From positions 65,601,054 through 65,665,053 of the forward strand of contig CM077028.1 in the NCBI GenBank assembly GCA_039090855.1: DNA of 64,000 nt. The letters are read 5' to 3'. Positions within the stretch are counted from its first letter, which is position 1; every line of letters begins with the position of its first letter. The notes beneath the pieces are model-generated. The model made no database searches. It was given only the letters and a program-made list of their open reading frames with translations, and was not told the DNA's origin. Source of the stretch: Macrothele yani. Its lineage: Eukaryota; Arthropoda; Arachnida; Araneae; Macrothelidae. The translations under genes and the position numbers were made by a program. This document shows positions 43,890-55,539 of this stretch, piece by piece.

Positions 43890-44590
43890 AGTCTGGGTAG
43901 AAGCCACCACTTTTTACTGTTCTGGAAAGAGCAGAGGCTGATTTGGATGATCTAATAGAGTACTCGTGTTCAGCCATCTTCCTAGATAAATTCCTAAAGG
44001 TAGAGCCCAGATACACTTTGTTAGGAATAGCATGATCCGTTGCCTGAAGCGGAACACTGTAGACGCGGGAGGGGGGGTTCAGTTGTGACGAATCGTGTTA
44101 TAAATATTTGTTGTCAGAGTCCCAAAATCTACAGCCGACTGCCTGCAAATACCTCTTACGTATGTTTGTTATTTCATAATTGTGTGAAATAGATCCTACA
44201 AATCGTTGGGCAGGATGCTTCGTAGATAAAGTGGACTCCAATCTACGTTTACGTTGTGTAATTAAACGCAATATTGTCTCCTCAGAATGATCATGGGCGA
44301 GGGATATGGAAAAAAATTGAGTCCAGTTCACGGGTCCTAAGGTTCAAAGTCGATGAATGGGTATAAGCCCGCTGAATCAGGAACCTCAACTAAGAAAGTT
44401 TATAAGTTATAGGGTTTTGAGAGGTTTCCGGAATAATAGACAGCGCTGCCAAAGGTTTACGGTAAACGGAGAACCGGATATGATGCGTCACAGAGTCCCG
44501 TCTTAACGAGATATCTAGGAAAGGAAGAAATCCGGAAACCTCTAATTCGACGGTATACTTGATCGTAGGATAGACGGCAGCCATCTTTGT
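43890..44590 (-). pseudogene. Penelope-like reverse transcriptase fragment
   Basis: 'YPTIKYTVELEVSGFLPFLD' and 'RFSVYRKPLAALSIIPETSQ' (44580-44400) match the thumb-side region of Penelope-like RTs (FTME-LPFLD ... SVYRKPT). Downstream 'RFVGSISHNYEITNIRKRYL' (44250-44130) fits the following region. The palm and any GIY-YIG endonuclease are absent. Repeat R3 directly borders it and may be part of the same element. Confidence 0.7.
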
Positions 44591-44604
44591 TAAATGGCCA
44601 GTTT

Positions 44605-44820
44605 AATTCTTTTACTTAGTTTTTAGTCTGTAAATAAAGTTTTTAATTGCAGTCTGAGACTAAGTATTGATCGTGCTTAGATAGATTTTTGGAGATTCAA
44701 CATAGTTGTTCTTTGTGATCTCAAAACTTATTTATGGAACAAAGGAGAAATCTGTCAGCATCGCACGACAGAGGCTGATTGGATTTTTCTCAGTTCCGGT
44801 TTAAACGAGCACACGTGCCT
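44605..44820 (+). repeat. Dispersed repeat R3, longest copy
   Basis: Joins the parts seen separately at 39768-39888 (inverted) and 36900-37025. It could be the terminal part of the Penelope-like element. Confidence 0.7.
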
Positions 44821-45179
44821 TTTTAATTTTGAAGGAAATCTTTGTAGCCATTGTGATGGCCCATCATTTCCGCAACTTTGTCCACAGAATGGCACAGAGC
44901 ACAAAGCCATTCTTCCTCACAGATATTCGGAAATCTTTGTCCCACTAACATACATTTTAAAAGAAACAAGGGTACATCAGTATTGATTCATATGTCAAAA
45001 TAATTGGTAGACTTAAGAAAAGGCGTATGCTGAAAAAGGAGATACCAGTACCATTACGAATCGGGCAACCAGTGACCTAATAAATATAAATATTAGTTGT
45101 GTAGGAAAATTGCTATGGGGCATGTATACATTTTCTGCTCTCAAAATGACCTTTATGATGATTTAGTTGGAAATGCTGT

Positions 45180-45960
45180 CGTCAAGGGAAATTAAGCTGT
45201 AACGTGTCCAAGTATGTTAATCCGTTAGTTTGAAGTTTATTAGGCATGTAAAAAAAATCCCAGTCATCAGTTACCAAGGCCTTCGCAAAAATAAAGCGAC
45301 CGATAATTTTGTCCTTTATGATCCCACACCGAACATTACATCTTGGAGAATCCCGTTCGTGCTCGTGAACAATAACTGCAACATTTAAGGGTCCAAAAAT
45401 CCAGATTTCCGGACCCCCACATTTGGCAGTCATGCCTGTTTACTTTTCCAGACACGTGGAATGTGGACTCGTCTGAAAAGCTTACCCGGTCTAGGAATGT
45501 GTCGTCGGCATCAATTTTGTCCAACATCGTCTCCGCAAATCAATTCATTTCCCGTGCCGTCCTTTCATGCGGCTTAACTTGCTGATGCAGTTGAATGTTG
45601 TACGCAACCTTTTATGGCGTACCCGATGCACTGTTGTTGGTGGGATGTCTAGCTGAGCTCTAGTCTCTCAAGTGGATTTCTTTGGCCTTCTCTGAAATGA
45701 CTTTTGAATCCGTTCAACGTTTTCTTCAGACACCGTATTCTTAGCACAGTTACCGGTCAGCGGTAACAAACTTCCCGTTTCTCTGAGCTGCTTATCCCAT
45801 TTCATAATGGACGCGTAAGTCAGAGACGTCTGCCGTGACCCCAAGGTTGTACACGCCGCAAAAACGGCGCTGTAGAAGCGTCACGGACTTCAATTCCGCA
45901 AGCGACAGCCCGCAAAGTACCTTCTGCTGTAGAGTCTACATGGCGACTGACCCAGAAATA
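45180..45960 (-). pseudogene. Mariner-like transposase relic
   Basis: On the - strand 'DDTFLDRVSFSDESTFHVSG' and 'KVNRHDCQMWGSGNLD' (first catalytic Asp) are followed by 'HEHERDSPRCNV' and 'FIFAKALVTD'. Upstream in shifted frames lie decayed DNA-binding parts. Many stops. Confidence 0.75.
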
Positions 45961-46412
45961 GATAGCTTCTGCGCATGCGCTGCGCACCTAAATTTGCCTG
46001 GTTTATAAATTTCACAGCTGCTCCTTACAACAGCTCCAACTTTCTGTCATTCTAACTAGTACTTTGTATGATATGAATTTTTCTTTTACTATACGTCCTA
46101 GCGGAAAAACCCGATATTTAAAATATTCAGCATAAGATAGCATTAGGCAGTCTGCTTTTATTTTTATCGTCTTTAAATTATTTGATACCATTTATTAAAT
46201 GGCTGTGAAGTTACAGAGAGGTTCATTTTCAGCGCATCAGAATCTCATTAGTATGTTGTACAGGCTTTTAACACAGAGTCATAAGCTGTTTACAGCATTT
46301 CTGTGTAGAAATCAAAACCATAGGTTCCTAATAAAAACAACAAATGCAAGTGATTCTAACTCGAAAACTGTATGCATCTCCCTAAGCACTCAATGAATAT
46401 GAAGTTGTCCTT

Positions 46413-46581
46413 CTATAACGAAGTAAATTTCTCCGTCATTTTTATCCGCGCCAGGATTCGAACCCGGGTCCCCTCATTCCGGAATAAGTTGCTCTACCAA
46501 TTGAGCTACGCGGACGTTTTATTCTGATTCCTATCTGCCTTTATGTCGTGTGCGTCCTTCGGGCAGGTACGTCACATCTCC
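46413..46581 (-). mobile_element. SINE-2 copy
   Basis: Complete leader, A box, B box and tail as at 25105. It abuts the start of the next Tc1 and may have removed its left end. Confidence 0.85.
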
Positions 46582-46584
46582 TGG

Positions 46585-48691
46585 TACGCACAACTTCAAT
46601 TTCCGAAGTTGTGCGGACATCGAACATTTCTCAATCCACGGTGTCACGGTGTGTACCGAGAATAACTCATGAAAAGCATTACCACTCACCGTGGACAGCG
46701 CAGTGGCCGACCACGGGTGCTGAATGACAATGACCAGTGGCGTCTGCCCAGGATTGTCCATGCTAACAGACAAGGGACACTGGCTCAAATAACATCCACG
46801 TCCAATGCAGAAGGTACAAGAGACATAATCATCAGGTCAGTGCAACGTAATTAAGCGTCCATGGAGTATGGGAGCAGAAGACCCACCAGAGTGCCTTTGT
46901 TAACCCCACGACTTCGGATACAGCGCCTCACCTGGGATCGTGAACACGGCAAGTGGACCCTGGAAGACTGGCAACATGTGGCGTAGTCCGATGAGTCACG
47001 TTAGAAGTTGTTACGAGCTGATGGTAGGGTTCGGGTGTGGCGCAGACCCCACAATGCCATAGGAACGATCTGTCAACAAGGCACTGTGCAAGCTGGTGGT
47101 GGTTCCATACATATGTGGGGTGTCTTTACGTGGCTCGGTTTCGGTCCTCTGGACATCGTAAACACGTCATTAACCTGTAATCGCTTTGTTGCTCTGCTGG
47201 GTAATAAACTGCTGCCTTTCATGGACTACATGTACTCAAACAACGATGCGATTTCCCAAGCGGAAAATGCATCGGGCACAAATTGTCCAAAATTGGTTCA
47301 AGGAGCATTCTGGACAGTGTCGACGGCTGGTGTGGCTACCACGTTCGCCCGATATGAACCCAAGAGAGAACTTACGGGATGTGGTGGAAAGGTTCATTCG
47401 CAACCATGATCCTGCACCTACGAGGTCCGGTCAAAAAGTTCCGAGACTAGGCCGATAAAAAGCAACGTACATACGTTACTTAAGTATGGATATATGAAAT
47501 ACCTCAAAGTAGTCTCCTTGAGCAGTGATACCCCGCTCCCAGCGCTTTTGCCACTTTTGGCCATTGTCGTGATGGAGCAGGAAATCGCCCCTGCTCCACA
47601 TCTCAGGTCATTTGCGCGGGAATGTCCTTCTTAAGACGCCGCAGAACTTCGCAGTAAAAAAGGGCGGTGACGGTCTGGCCCTGGGGGACGAATTCACTGT
47701 GCACAATCCCACGATTTTCGAAGAACACGATGAGTATACGTTTGGTTGCAGTCCTGACCTGTCGGGCCTTCTTCAGTCGTGGAGATGCCGGGATCTTCCA
47801 CTGCGATGCCTGTTGTTTGGTCTCCGAGTCGTAATCGTAGACCCAAGTCTCGTCTCCAGTGATGACCCGCGACAGGAACGTTGGTTCATTCACCACCTTC
47901 TGACGAAGATCTTAACAGAGTTCGACACGGAGAACCTTCTTCTTAAGGTTCATAATCTTTGGCACAAACTTTGCAGCAATGATGTGCATGTTCAAAACCA
48001 ACGTCAAAATTTCTTGCACTTTTCCGAATGACACATTGACGATGATAGCAATATCTTTAATGGTTCTCTGACGATCCTCATGGACCAGTTTCCTAATTTT
48101 GTTCACATTTTCGTGGGTTTCGTTTGTGGACAGTCTCTCTGACATCTCTCCGACTTCCAGTGCCGTTCTGCCGCTCTTGAAGCGCGAGTTCCGCTCAAAA
48201 CACCTCACATGACTCATTGCTTCATTGCCATAAGCCTGCCGCAACATTTCATGCGTCTCCGTTCCCGATTTGTCGAGTTTGACGTAGAATTTGATGTTCG
48301 CTCGCTGTTCTAGTTGACAGTCCATACCGAAATCGCAGCTGTGCTCTGCACGTTGTTACCAAATATCGGGTAGCATAGCTCCCGATGTTCACGCAATAAC
48401 GCCACCCGGCACAATGACTCCGAAAGATCACTGTGCTCGACCGCTGCTCGTACATCTGCGTACTGTCATCGGTTGGAGCGCTACGTACCTAGTCTCTGAA
48501 CTTTTTGATCGCACTACGTACAAATACCAGGGAAATGTGGGCGGCTATTCAGACGGCATGGCTAAACATCTCTCCAGAAGTCTTCCAGCCACTTGTGGAA
48601 TCGATGCCATGTCGAGTTGCTGCACTTCACCGGGCTAGAGGATGTCTTACACGTACAAGGTACGTGTACCATGACTTTTGGCACTTCAGTG
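46585..48691 (+). mobile_element. Tc1-like relic split by a mariner
   Basis: Transposase pieces on the + strand: 'GQRSGRPRVLNDNDQWRLPR' (46680), 'RADGRVRVWRRPHNAIGTIC' and 'GSIHMWGVFTWLGFGPLD' (47010-47160), 'PRSPDMNPRENLRDVVERF' (47340). The gene breaks at 47419 and resumes at 48519: 'EMWAAIQTAWLNISPEVFQP' and 'LVESMPCRVAALHRARG'. The right end (ggcacttcagtg, then TA) matches the TIR of the DD36D element at 10837-12063. Confidence 0.85.
47421..48518 (-). mobile_element. Mariner (SETMAR-type) inside the Tc1
   Basis: Inverted repeats containing 'tcaaaaagttc' and 'gagacta' lie at both ends, with TA at 47419-47420 and 48519-48520. The 1.1-kb element has two open pieces on the - strand: 48325-47912 ('ANIKFYVKLDKSGTETHEML', 'GRTALEVGEMSERLSTNETH') and 47896-47603 ('LSRVITGDETWVYDYDSETK', first catalytic Asp; 'VFFENRGIVHSEFVPQGQTV'). 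The region with the second and third Asp has been deleted between about 47600 and 47470. Confidence 0.9.
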
Positions 48692-48693
48692 TA

Positions 48694-49290
48694 TAATACA
48701 TGAGGGAAAAACAAATATGTCTGATAATACTGAGTCTTATTCAAAATATTGAATTTTGCTACTCGAGGTTAGTGCTACTAGAATATTTTCCTAATTTTGG
48801 AGGCACGTGAAATGGTAGGGAATACCAGACTCTCGGTGATAAACTGTCTCCGTCTAGGGAACAAAGGTTTTGATGCTATGCATCTTTTCCGGCAGCAGTA
48901 AAGTTAACCTCAAATAAAAAAATTCGTTGTAAAGAAAATGGGTAACGGAAGTAGTCAGTGAGCCACCTAGGTTGATGTTTTCAAAAATCTTGAAAACGGT
49001 GCGCCGTAGCAAAATTGGCTTCCTCTCAACCACCGCAAGACGGGAAGGGATTATCTGCTGTTGACGAGAGCTTTAAAAATGATGTATAACACGATGGTGT
49101 GAAACCTGTAAGCATCCTAGATCAAAAGTTACCAATCCCTTTCTAAAACACCCTTGCGATTTAGCTTTTCTTTTTATTCTGAGGTCAGATTTTAGCTTGA
49201 GCATGCGCAGGTGGACTTACGTAACTACATTACAATTCATCGACGTCAAGATCGTTTATCAAGTTCGCTTAAATCGGAATAATATATCCT
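48694..49290. other. No gene recognised
   Basis: Unassigned DNA between two transposons. Confidence 0.45.
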
Positions 49291-49294
49291 AATA

Positions 49295-50405
49295 TACAGG
49301 GCTCATAGAAAAGGCCCTTTAGCCTGGGATAACTTGCGAACGGAGAGAGGTGCAGTTATGCAATTGATATAACGCTATAGTAAAGCGACTACGCCCGATA
49401 GAATGCAACCCATAGCAGCGCCCCTAGTGGCGAAATGCGGAAGTTGGCCATTGCAAATCGAAAACGAAAAGAGATAGAGCAAAATTTCAAAATACAAAGT
49501 TTTAGAGCATCAATTAATTAGTACAAAACGACATTTGTTTCACACGGATAAGATAAACTGTTGCCTAAATACCCTACAATGTCCGAAATCGATGGGCGAC
49601 GATTCGAATCTGCATGTTCACATTTCGCAAATGTTGCCGTATGCAAATGCAGATTGTGACGTTGTACCGTACCTACGATATAAATACCAGTAGCAGGATG
49701 TACCCTGATCAGAAGTTTAGGTCTACGTACGCTGTGTGAGAATGGCGAGCTTGGATTTCTGGGGTTGCGTAAAAAATCAGGTGTATGCAACAGCGCCTAC
49801 AAGTCTGTTGGATTTACGTCGTCGTGTTACAGGCAGATGCTTGCAATAGTGTGACACCTTCAATGCTGAGGAATGTGCATGCAGAGTTACTTTCACGAAT
49901 ACAAATGTGTATCGTGGACAATGGCGAACTCTTCGAACATATTCGACATTAACTTTTTTATCACTGTGCGCCAGTGTGCCTTTTTTGTTTTTGTTTTGTC
50001 TGACGTCATCAAACTGTATTGACATAAGTACGCATTTATGCAATAAATTGTGTGTATTTGCTCATACCTATGCCTGTTCCCTTCAAACGTTCACACAAAA
50101 GGTCGCGCATCGATTTCGGACATTTTAGGGTATTCAGGCGACAATTTATCTTATCCGTGTGAGACGAATGTTCTTTTGTACTAATTAATTGATGCTCTAC
50201 AACTTTGTAGTTGGAAATTTTGCTTTATCTTGTTTTGTTTTTGAGTTGCAATGGCTAACTTCCGCATTTCGCCACTAGGAGCGCTGCTGTCGGTTGCATT
50301 CGATTGGGCGTAGTCACTTTGCTATACCGATAGCTCACTTGTATACCTCTACCTCTCTCCGTTTGCAAGTTATTCCACGCTAAAGGGACTTTCCTATGCA
50401 CCCTG

Positions 50406-50407
<2 letters not shown>
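49295..50407 (+). mobile_element. Mariner derivative with ~310-bp inverted repeats
   Basis: The left end starts tacagggctcatagaaaagg and the right end finishes with its near complement (ctatgcaccctgta); TA lies outside each. The arms (49295-49605 and 50100-50407) match over about 300 bp. The middle keeps the last ~70 codons of a transposase in two frames: 'SLDFWGCVKNQVYATAPTSL' (third catalytic Asp region) and 'LRNVHAELLSRIQMCIVDNG'. It is thus an internal deletion product of a long-TIR mariner and cannot move alone. Confidence 0.88.

Positions 50408-50442
<35 letters not shown>
50406..50442. repeat. (TAA)n microsatellite
   Basis: About twelve TAA units directly follow the right end of the mariner derivative. 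Confidence 0.9.
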
Positions 50443-50443
<1 letters not shown>

Positions 50444-50623
50444 ATATTGTTTTTGAGAAACTAAAAAGCCAAAATACTTGCTATTGTCCCCTCCATAGTT
50501 TACTTTTTACTTTTATGACTCATATTTTTTTTATTAGTTTTATCAATCATTAATAAATAACATTTGTGACGTACTACGGAGGTAAAGAAATGAGTCAAGG
50601 CGACAAATCTGCAGCGAGACATT

Positions 50624-50705
50624 CTGTCCGCGTAGCTCGGTTGGGAGAGTGACTTACTCCGAAGTGAGGGGACACGGTTTCGATGCCCATCGTGGACAAA
50701 CTTGA
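50624..50705 (+). mobile_element. SINE-2 head, partial
   Basis: tRNA-like A box (tagctcggttgggagag) and a weakened B box are present; leader and tail are lost or decayed. Confidence 0.7.
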
Positions 50706-50709
50706 GTTT

Positions 50710-52000
50710 TCACACATTCATCAATCCTTCTACCTAAGTACCGCTCAGTGTCAGGAATTAGTAAACCTTATTGTTTGTTGTTATGATTTAATTCCACTTA
50801 GTATGTACCAGACTGCGGCTCGGTGTGGTCTTGAGTGATGCTAATAAATGTAATTTGAAAAGATAAATGTACACTGGGATCACTCGTTTGATTTCACACG
50901 CACGAAGATCTTGGCATGCGAAAGATACATAGCAAAAGTTATTTATAATAAATTCCTTGGTGCTCTCTTTCCTTCTAGAAATTTTTAAATCGAGTGAACT
51001 AAACGTAATATGGATCTTTTTTTAAATTTCAGTGACTTTATTGAATTTTGAAATAATGATCCCCATACAGAGTGCTTATTTTAAACAGAGTATTATGATT
51101 TGTGTTGATCTCCGGCACCCAAGATTCGTATTTATAAAATTTGAACATTAATCTGAAAAATGCGTTTGTTCCTTGCGCCGAATGTTAGTATCAGATTTGT
51201 GGAACTCGCTAAGGCGCAGGACACTTTTATTGTGTAACAAAATTGCAGCTCGCATTTAAGATAAGAATTCGAAATCATTATTCTGCAATTCCAAAATTTC
51301 CTAACTTGAATTACGGCTAGAACTTATAGTATACAAGAAACGGGACTTTTTTCAGACGCGAATTCTAGCTCTATACGTCCATACGCTGATGAGTTTTGTT
51401 CTCGGCGTTGGTGGTTGCAAGGAAGTCGTCACTTGCTCAGAGTGCAAATCATCTTCGTCCGTTCGACATGATACCGTTCTTGCGCACTTTAAATGTGGTA
51501 ATAAATTACGACAAGTTTAGTGAAATGTGAAAGTTGCTTGGAAAATGTCTTCTGCAATGGCAACATCGATCTGTGATCATAAGAAAAACAGGCAAAAATC
51601 ATCCACTATTATCGTTTGTTCTACCTTCACAGATTCGTATGCTCTAGACACAGAAGCAATACACTCTTTTAATGTAGCTTGAATTCAGCGGAAATAAGTG
51701 ATAGAGAACCTGCTGGATTTTATGAAAATACAGTTTTAAGTTCCTTTCCTCTGCTTAAATCTATGGTGTCATGAAAAATATGACAGCATTTTGCTGAATT
51801 GTTTCTTAGCGCTGACATTTGGAAGCTAGTGGCTGTTCACATAGCACTAGCTGCTTACAAGAAACCAAATGGGTTATGGTACTACTTTACGAAATAGCAA
51901 CTTATATTTAGAATTTTATTTCTATGAACTATTGAATATATCGTTTTCAATAGATTCATTGCCTTGTGCAATTTTCTTTCGCAGTATGATTAATCTCACA
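50710..52000. other. No gene recognised
   Basis: AT-rich DNA, no long frame, no repeat recognised. Confidence 0.45.
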
Positions 52001-52009
52001 GCTAAATAG

Positions 52010-52690
52010 GGTCAGTATTTGAATCTTTTTATCCTCTCCTGCGTCAACTCGCTTTTCAATGTCTTCTTATTGTTAACACAGTCTTTCGATCTCATCCTAG
52101 GTCTTCTCGTAGTTCTCTTTTTCAGGAAATTCCGTGTCCATGATTGTACGTCCTACGCATTCCTTATCAATCCTCAAAACATCTGGCACAAACGTAATCT
52201 TGCTTCTCGGGCGTTCTGTGAAACTTTTATCATTTTAACTGTTGTCCTTATCTTCTCATCCTAATGCAATCCCTTCTCGTGCACAACACGTCAATCTCAG
52301 CATCATCATTTCAGCAATATTTGGCTCATTCTCCAAACATCTTGCTGCTGTATAGCACAGCTGGTCTTCCTACAACATTTAAGCCCGATTTTTTGCCTCA
52401 ATATAATCTGTCTCTGTTACATACTCATTCAATGCTTTTCTCCAATTGTCCCATCTTGCTGCACTCTATATTCACCCCTTCCTTCAGATCTCCATGTTCC
52501 TCCAAAACCGATCTCGGGATTTTTACCCTCCTCACTTCTTTGTGTCTTTGATATTTCAAACTCCACTCTTCTAATGCACATCTCCAGCTTTCCACCTGTT
52601 TTCGTTTTACCCTTGGCACATAGCACTTCCACACCTTTGTATAGTAAAACGACAACGTTATTCTTAATGAAACAATGCATATCCGACTAT
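52010..52690 (-). pseudogene. C-terminal relic of an RTE-like reverse transcriptase
   Basis: On the - strand the C-terminal signature can be followed with frameshifts: 'VKMIKVSQNAREARLRL', then 'SWTRNFLKKRTTRRPRMRSK' and 'DCVNNKKTLKSELTQERIKR', corresponding to the WYGHV..R-RGRP..RW region of these proteins. Further upstream (52400-52690) a variable part with 'LSFYYTKVWKCYVPRVKRKQ' is present. It is a different family from the RTE at 19-22 kb. Confidence 0.65.
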
Positions 52691-52959
52691 ACAATCTAAG
52701 CTAAATGAAGGAGAATGAACACTTTCTCACTCTTTAGTTGTTGACGAAGACACTTAGTAACATTCTATAGGGTGATAATGATTTGATTGTTAAAGTAACA
52801 TTCCCTTGGGTTGACTAAGTATATTCGTAGGAATGAGTTTTTTTTCTTCTTTTTAACTCTCGTGAAACCGTTATTGTGTCTAAGCATTCGTGTTTTCTTT
52901 TGTTTTTCTTAATTTTAGAGTCGAAAGTCCTCCTGCTCCTGGTAATCTAAGGATTCAAA

Positions 52960-53122
52960 AAGCATTCCGTCCTAATTTCAAGCCACTGATTCCAGAGAGG
53001 GAGCACAACCACCTCCATATGACAGACACACCACCCATACTTCATTAAGACCTCGACCCCAGTGCCCATCTCGGACGATTAACCAGAGGATTGGGCATCT
53101 GACCACTAAGCTCCGGGACCAT
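52960..53122 (-). mobile_element. Old SINE-1 copy
   Basis: The order of SINE-1 landmarks is kept on the - strand (tRNA-like 'ccggagcttagtggtcagat' near 53115, 'ctctctggaatcagtggctt' near 52990), but it is strongly diverged. Confidence 0.65.
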
Positions 53123-53324
53123 GAGCTCTTTTAATATTACGCAGACGTAAGCGTCATGACATTCTGTATACCATGTCTGGTAGCAAAATGAGATAACTTG
53201 AAAGTCCATTGCTAACTTGAAAGTCCCGCATGTTTTGAAATCTCGCATGTATTCTCTGTGAACACAGTGCATCATCTACATAGCAATTACTTTCGTTAGA
53301 TTTTAAATGGGCAACGTATATACA

Positions 53325-53326
<2 letters not shown>

Positions 53327-53374
<48 letters not shown>
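53327..53374. repeat. (TC)n microsatellite
   Basis: Twenty-four uninterrupted TC units directly beside the 3' end of an RTE copy. Confidence 0.95.
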
Positions 53375-53377
<3 letters not shown>

Positions 53378-53379
53378 AC

Positions 53380-55440
53380 GTATCATCATCATTAACCATT
53401 ATCAATCCACAATCCACTGCTGAGTGAGAATCCCCCTGAATCTCTTACACATGTTTCTGTCTTGAACCAGCCTCTTCTAAGTCACTCCACCATGATTTCG
53501 AATTTCATCCACCCATTTCCCACGTGGTCTTCTTCTGGGTCTTTTTCTGCCCCTGGGTATCCAATCTAGTATCTCAGTTGTCCAGCGGCGGTCAGTCCTT
53601 CTAGTAATATGTCCACCCAATTGCGACTTGACGGTGTATTCACTTTGATCATGATGTCATTAACAATTGTTATGTAATCCTCCTCCTATCTTTCCTGGAT
53701 GCATCAAGCAAGCATCTCTTCAAGCTTCTTTCAGTTGCCTGCAGCATTTGTATGTCTTGTTTAGTTAAGGTTCATGTATCTGATCTATAGGTAACAACTA
53801 CAAGTATGTATAGATTAAACACTCGTTTTTTAAGACACTAGGGACTGCGCCTCTAGGCTCGTTACGCTCGTTTCTAGAGTGGCAATCGGGCCCTGTGGCC
53901 CCATCTTCAAGTATATCATATGGAATAAAAACTGGAAAACACCACCTAGTGACAGAACTGTGAACTGTAAAACTCCTCATATACTAACCTAAGGTGTTCT
54001 ACAAGGTAAATGGCATCCTGTGTTGAAATATTTTTTAAATCGCATTTGTTTCAGCAGAGATATTGAGAAAAACAGATTAAACATTGGCGTCCGCTAGCGA
54101 AAAAATTGTGCATTGTTTTGGGAAGAAAATACACGCAAATGTTTCATAGTTAGTAGTACTTGACTGAAAATTGATTTTTTCAATCGGGTTATTAGTCACA
54201 CACATATACTGACGAAATGAAAATGTCCACCCAATTGTTCAATACTTTTTGCGCAGTATTGATTCCAAGATGGCGGCTTGTTTACAGTTTTATTTCTCAC
54301 CTGGTGAACTCCTTGTTGGATTTTTGCGGAATTTTTTCAATTTCCCTCTATTTTTATTGAAGGACTTTGCTCCGCCGCCATTCCGAAGTTTCTGAGTTTT
54401 TCTTACTGTCGTTATTGTATGGAAGGGGCAGTCTTTTGTCGTTTAAACTTATAGCACTTACTAAATTTGTCACCAAGGAAACCAAAAGCGGTCGAAAAAG
54501 CATTTCCGTAAACCGTAAACCGTTATGATAAATCGTTAAACAACTGAGATAGCTTTACCAACAAAATACATGCATAACAAATTCTCTGCGTCACCATGGC
54601 CGCAGGTCACGGGACCAGAACGTTCCTCTGCGGTTATCTTGAAGACAGACAAGCCGTTCGTTTCTTTCCTTTGCGTCTTTAAAAAATGCTCAAAAATCAG
54701 AAAATGAACTTTTCTTATTTTTTTTTTTTTTTTTGGTAAAAATGGGATGATAGTTGTAAGTTTATGCTGTAAACATTGCAATGCGTTTTGATTTATAGTT
54801 TGCCATATATCCGTTTTTTTAAATGGATCCCAAAGCGAAATAGAGAATTTTGTGAAATTTAAAAATTTTGTTTCTCGTAAACTAAGTCGAAATTCAAAAA
54901 AAGAGCGACGAGGTGCAAAAAAAAGGTTATGGCGCTACATGCCCACAAAGTTTCGTGGTTCTGTTGGAGTTAGTGTTTCCGGAACGCGACCTGATAGCAC
55001 TTTTCTGCTTACCTTAACTTTGAAATGCAATTGCTCTTGTAGTATCGCTAGAATCGAAACACGGTTTATTTCAGCGTGTTTTCCAAACAATTCTCTACGA
55101 ACGATATAGATTTCATAATTTTGTGTTCAATACGTTTTGCGTTGCGAGCTAGGAAAGTAAGAGTGTCGCGAAATTTCTAAAACAGCGGCAGTTACTTTTT
55201 TTTTTTTTAGAATAGAGAAATAACTGTAAAATTGTCTTAAAAAGTAATACTGTCTCTTCCGAAAGCTCTCGAAACAAGTTTTATTATCTGATGTTTTATG
55301 TGACCTTAACTTGGTATCTGTTGTCCAAGGGAATTCAGAATTTCGGCATCGGTTACTTCTAGATATACCCCATCAACTTCCAAATCTTCAGTATTTGTAA
55401 AAGCAATGCACATCAATTTTGTCTTCTCTTACTTGCAAGT
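53380..55440 (-). mobile_element. RTE 3' relic interrupted by a 1.4-kb insertion
   Basis: 53380-53842 aligns with 19110-19560 of the RTE ('catcatcattaaccattatc' tail, 'cccacgtggtcttcttctgg', 'tagttaaggt') and 55236-55440 continues the alignment with 19575-19750 ('cttccgaaagctctc', 'gttgtccaagg'). The 1.4 kb in between is foreign. Confidence 0.85.
53843..55235. mobile_element. Unidentified ~1.4-kb insertion in the RTE relic
   Basis: Defined only by the RTE sequence on both sides. It begins near 'ctagggactgcgcctctagg' and ends near a T run (55194-55210). No open frame, no clear inverted repeats and no clear target duplication. If read on the - strand the T run would be an internal A run. A non-autonomous element is likely but the class is unknown. 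Confidence 0.6.
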
Positions 55441-55514
55441 GCCCATTTAGCAAGTTTCTTAGTGGGTACTTGCAAAGAAAGCAAGCACCAGAGAGCGCAC
55501 TCTTGAAGGGGTAC

Positions 55515-55539
55515 TACACACACACACACACACACACAA
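55515..55539. repeat. (AC)n microsatellite
   Basis: Twelve AC units. Confidence 0.9.

Noticed and set aside
53855..53920. Third hammerhead-like motif on the - strand
   Set aside because: A ttgaaga and a GC hairpin are present, but the CUGA and GAAA core elements are both altered.
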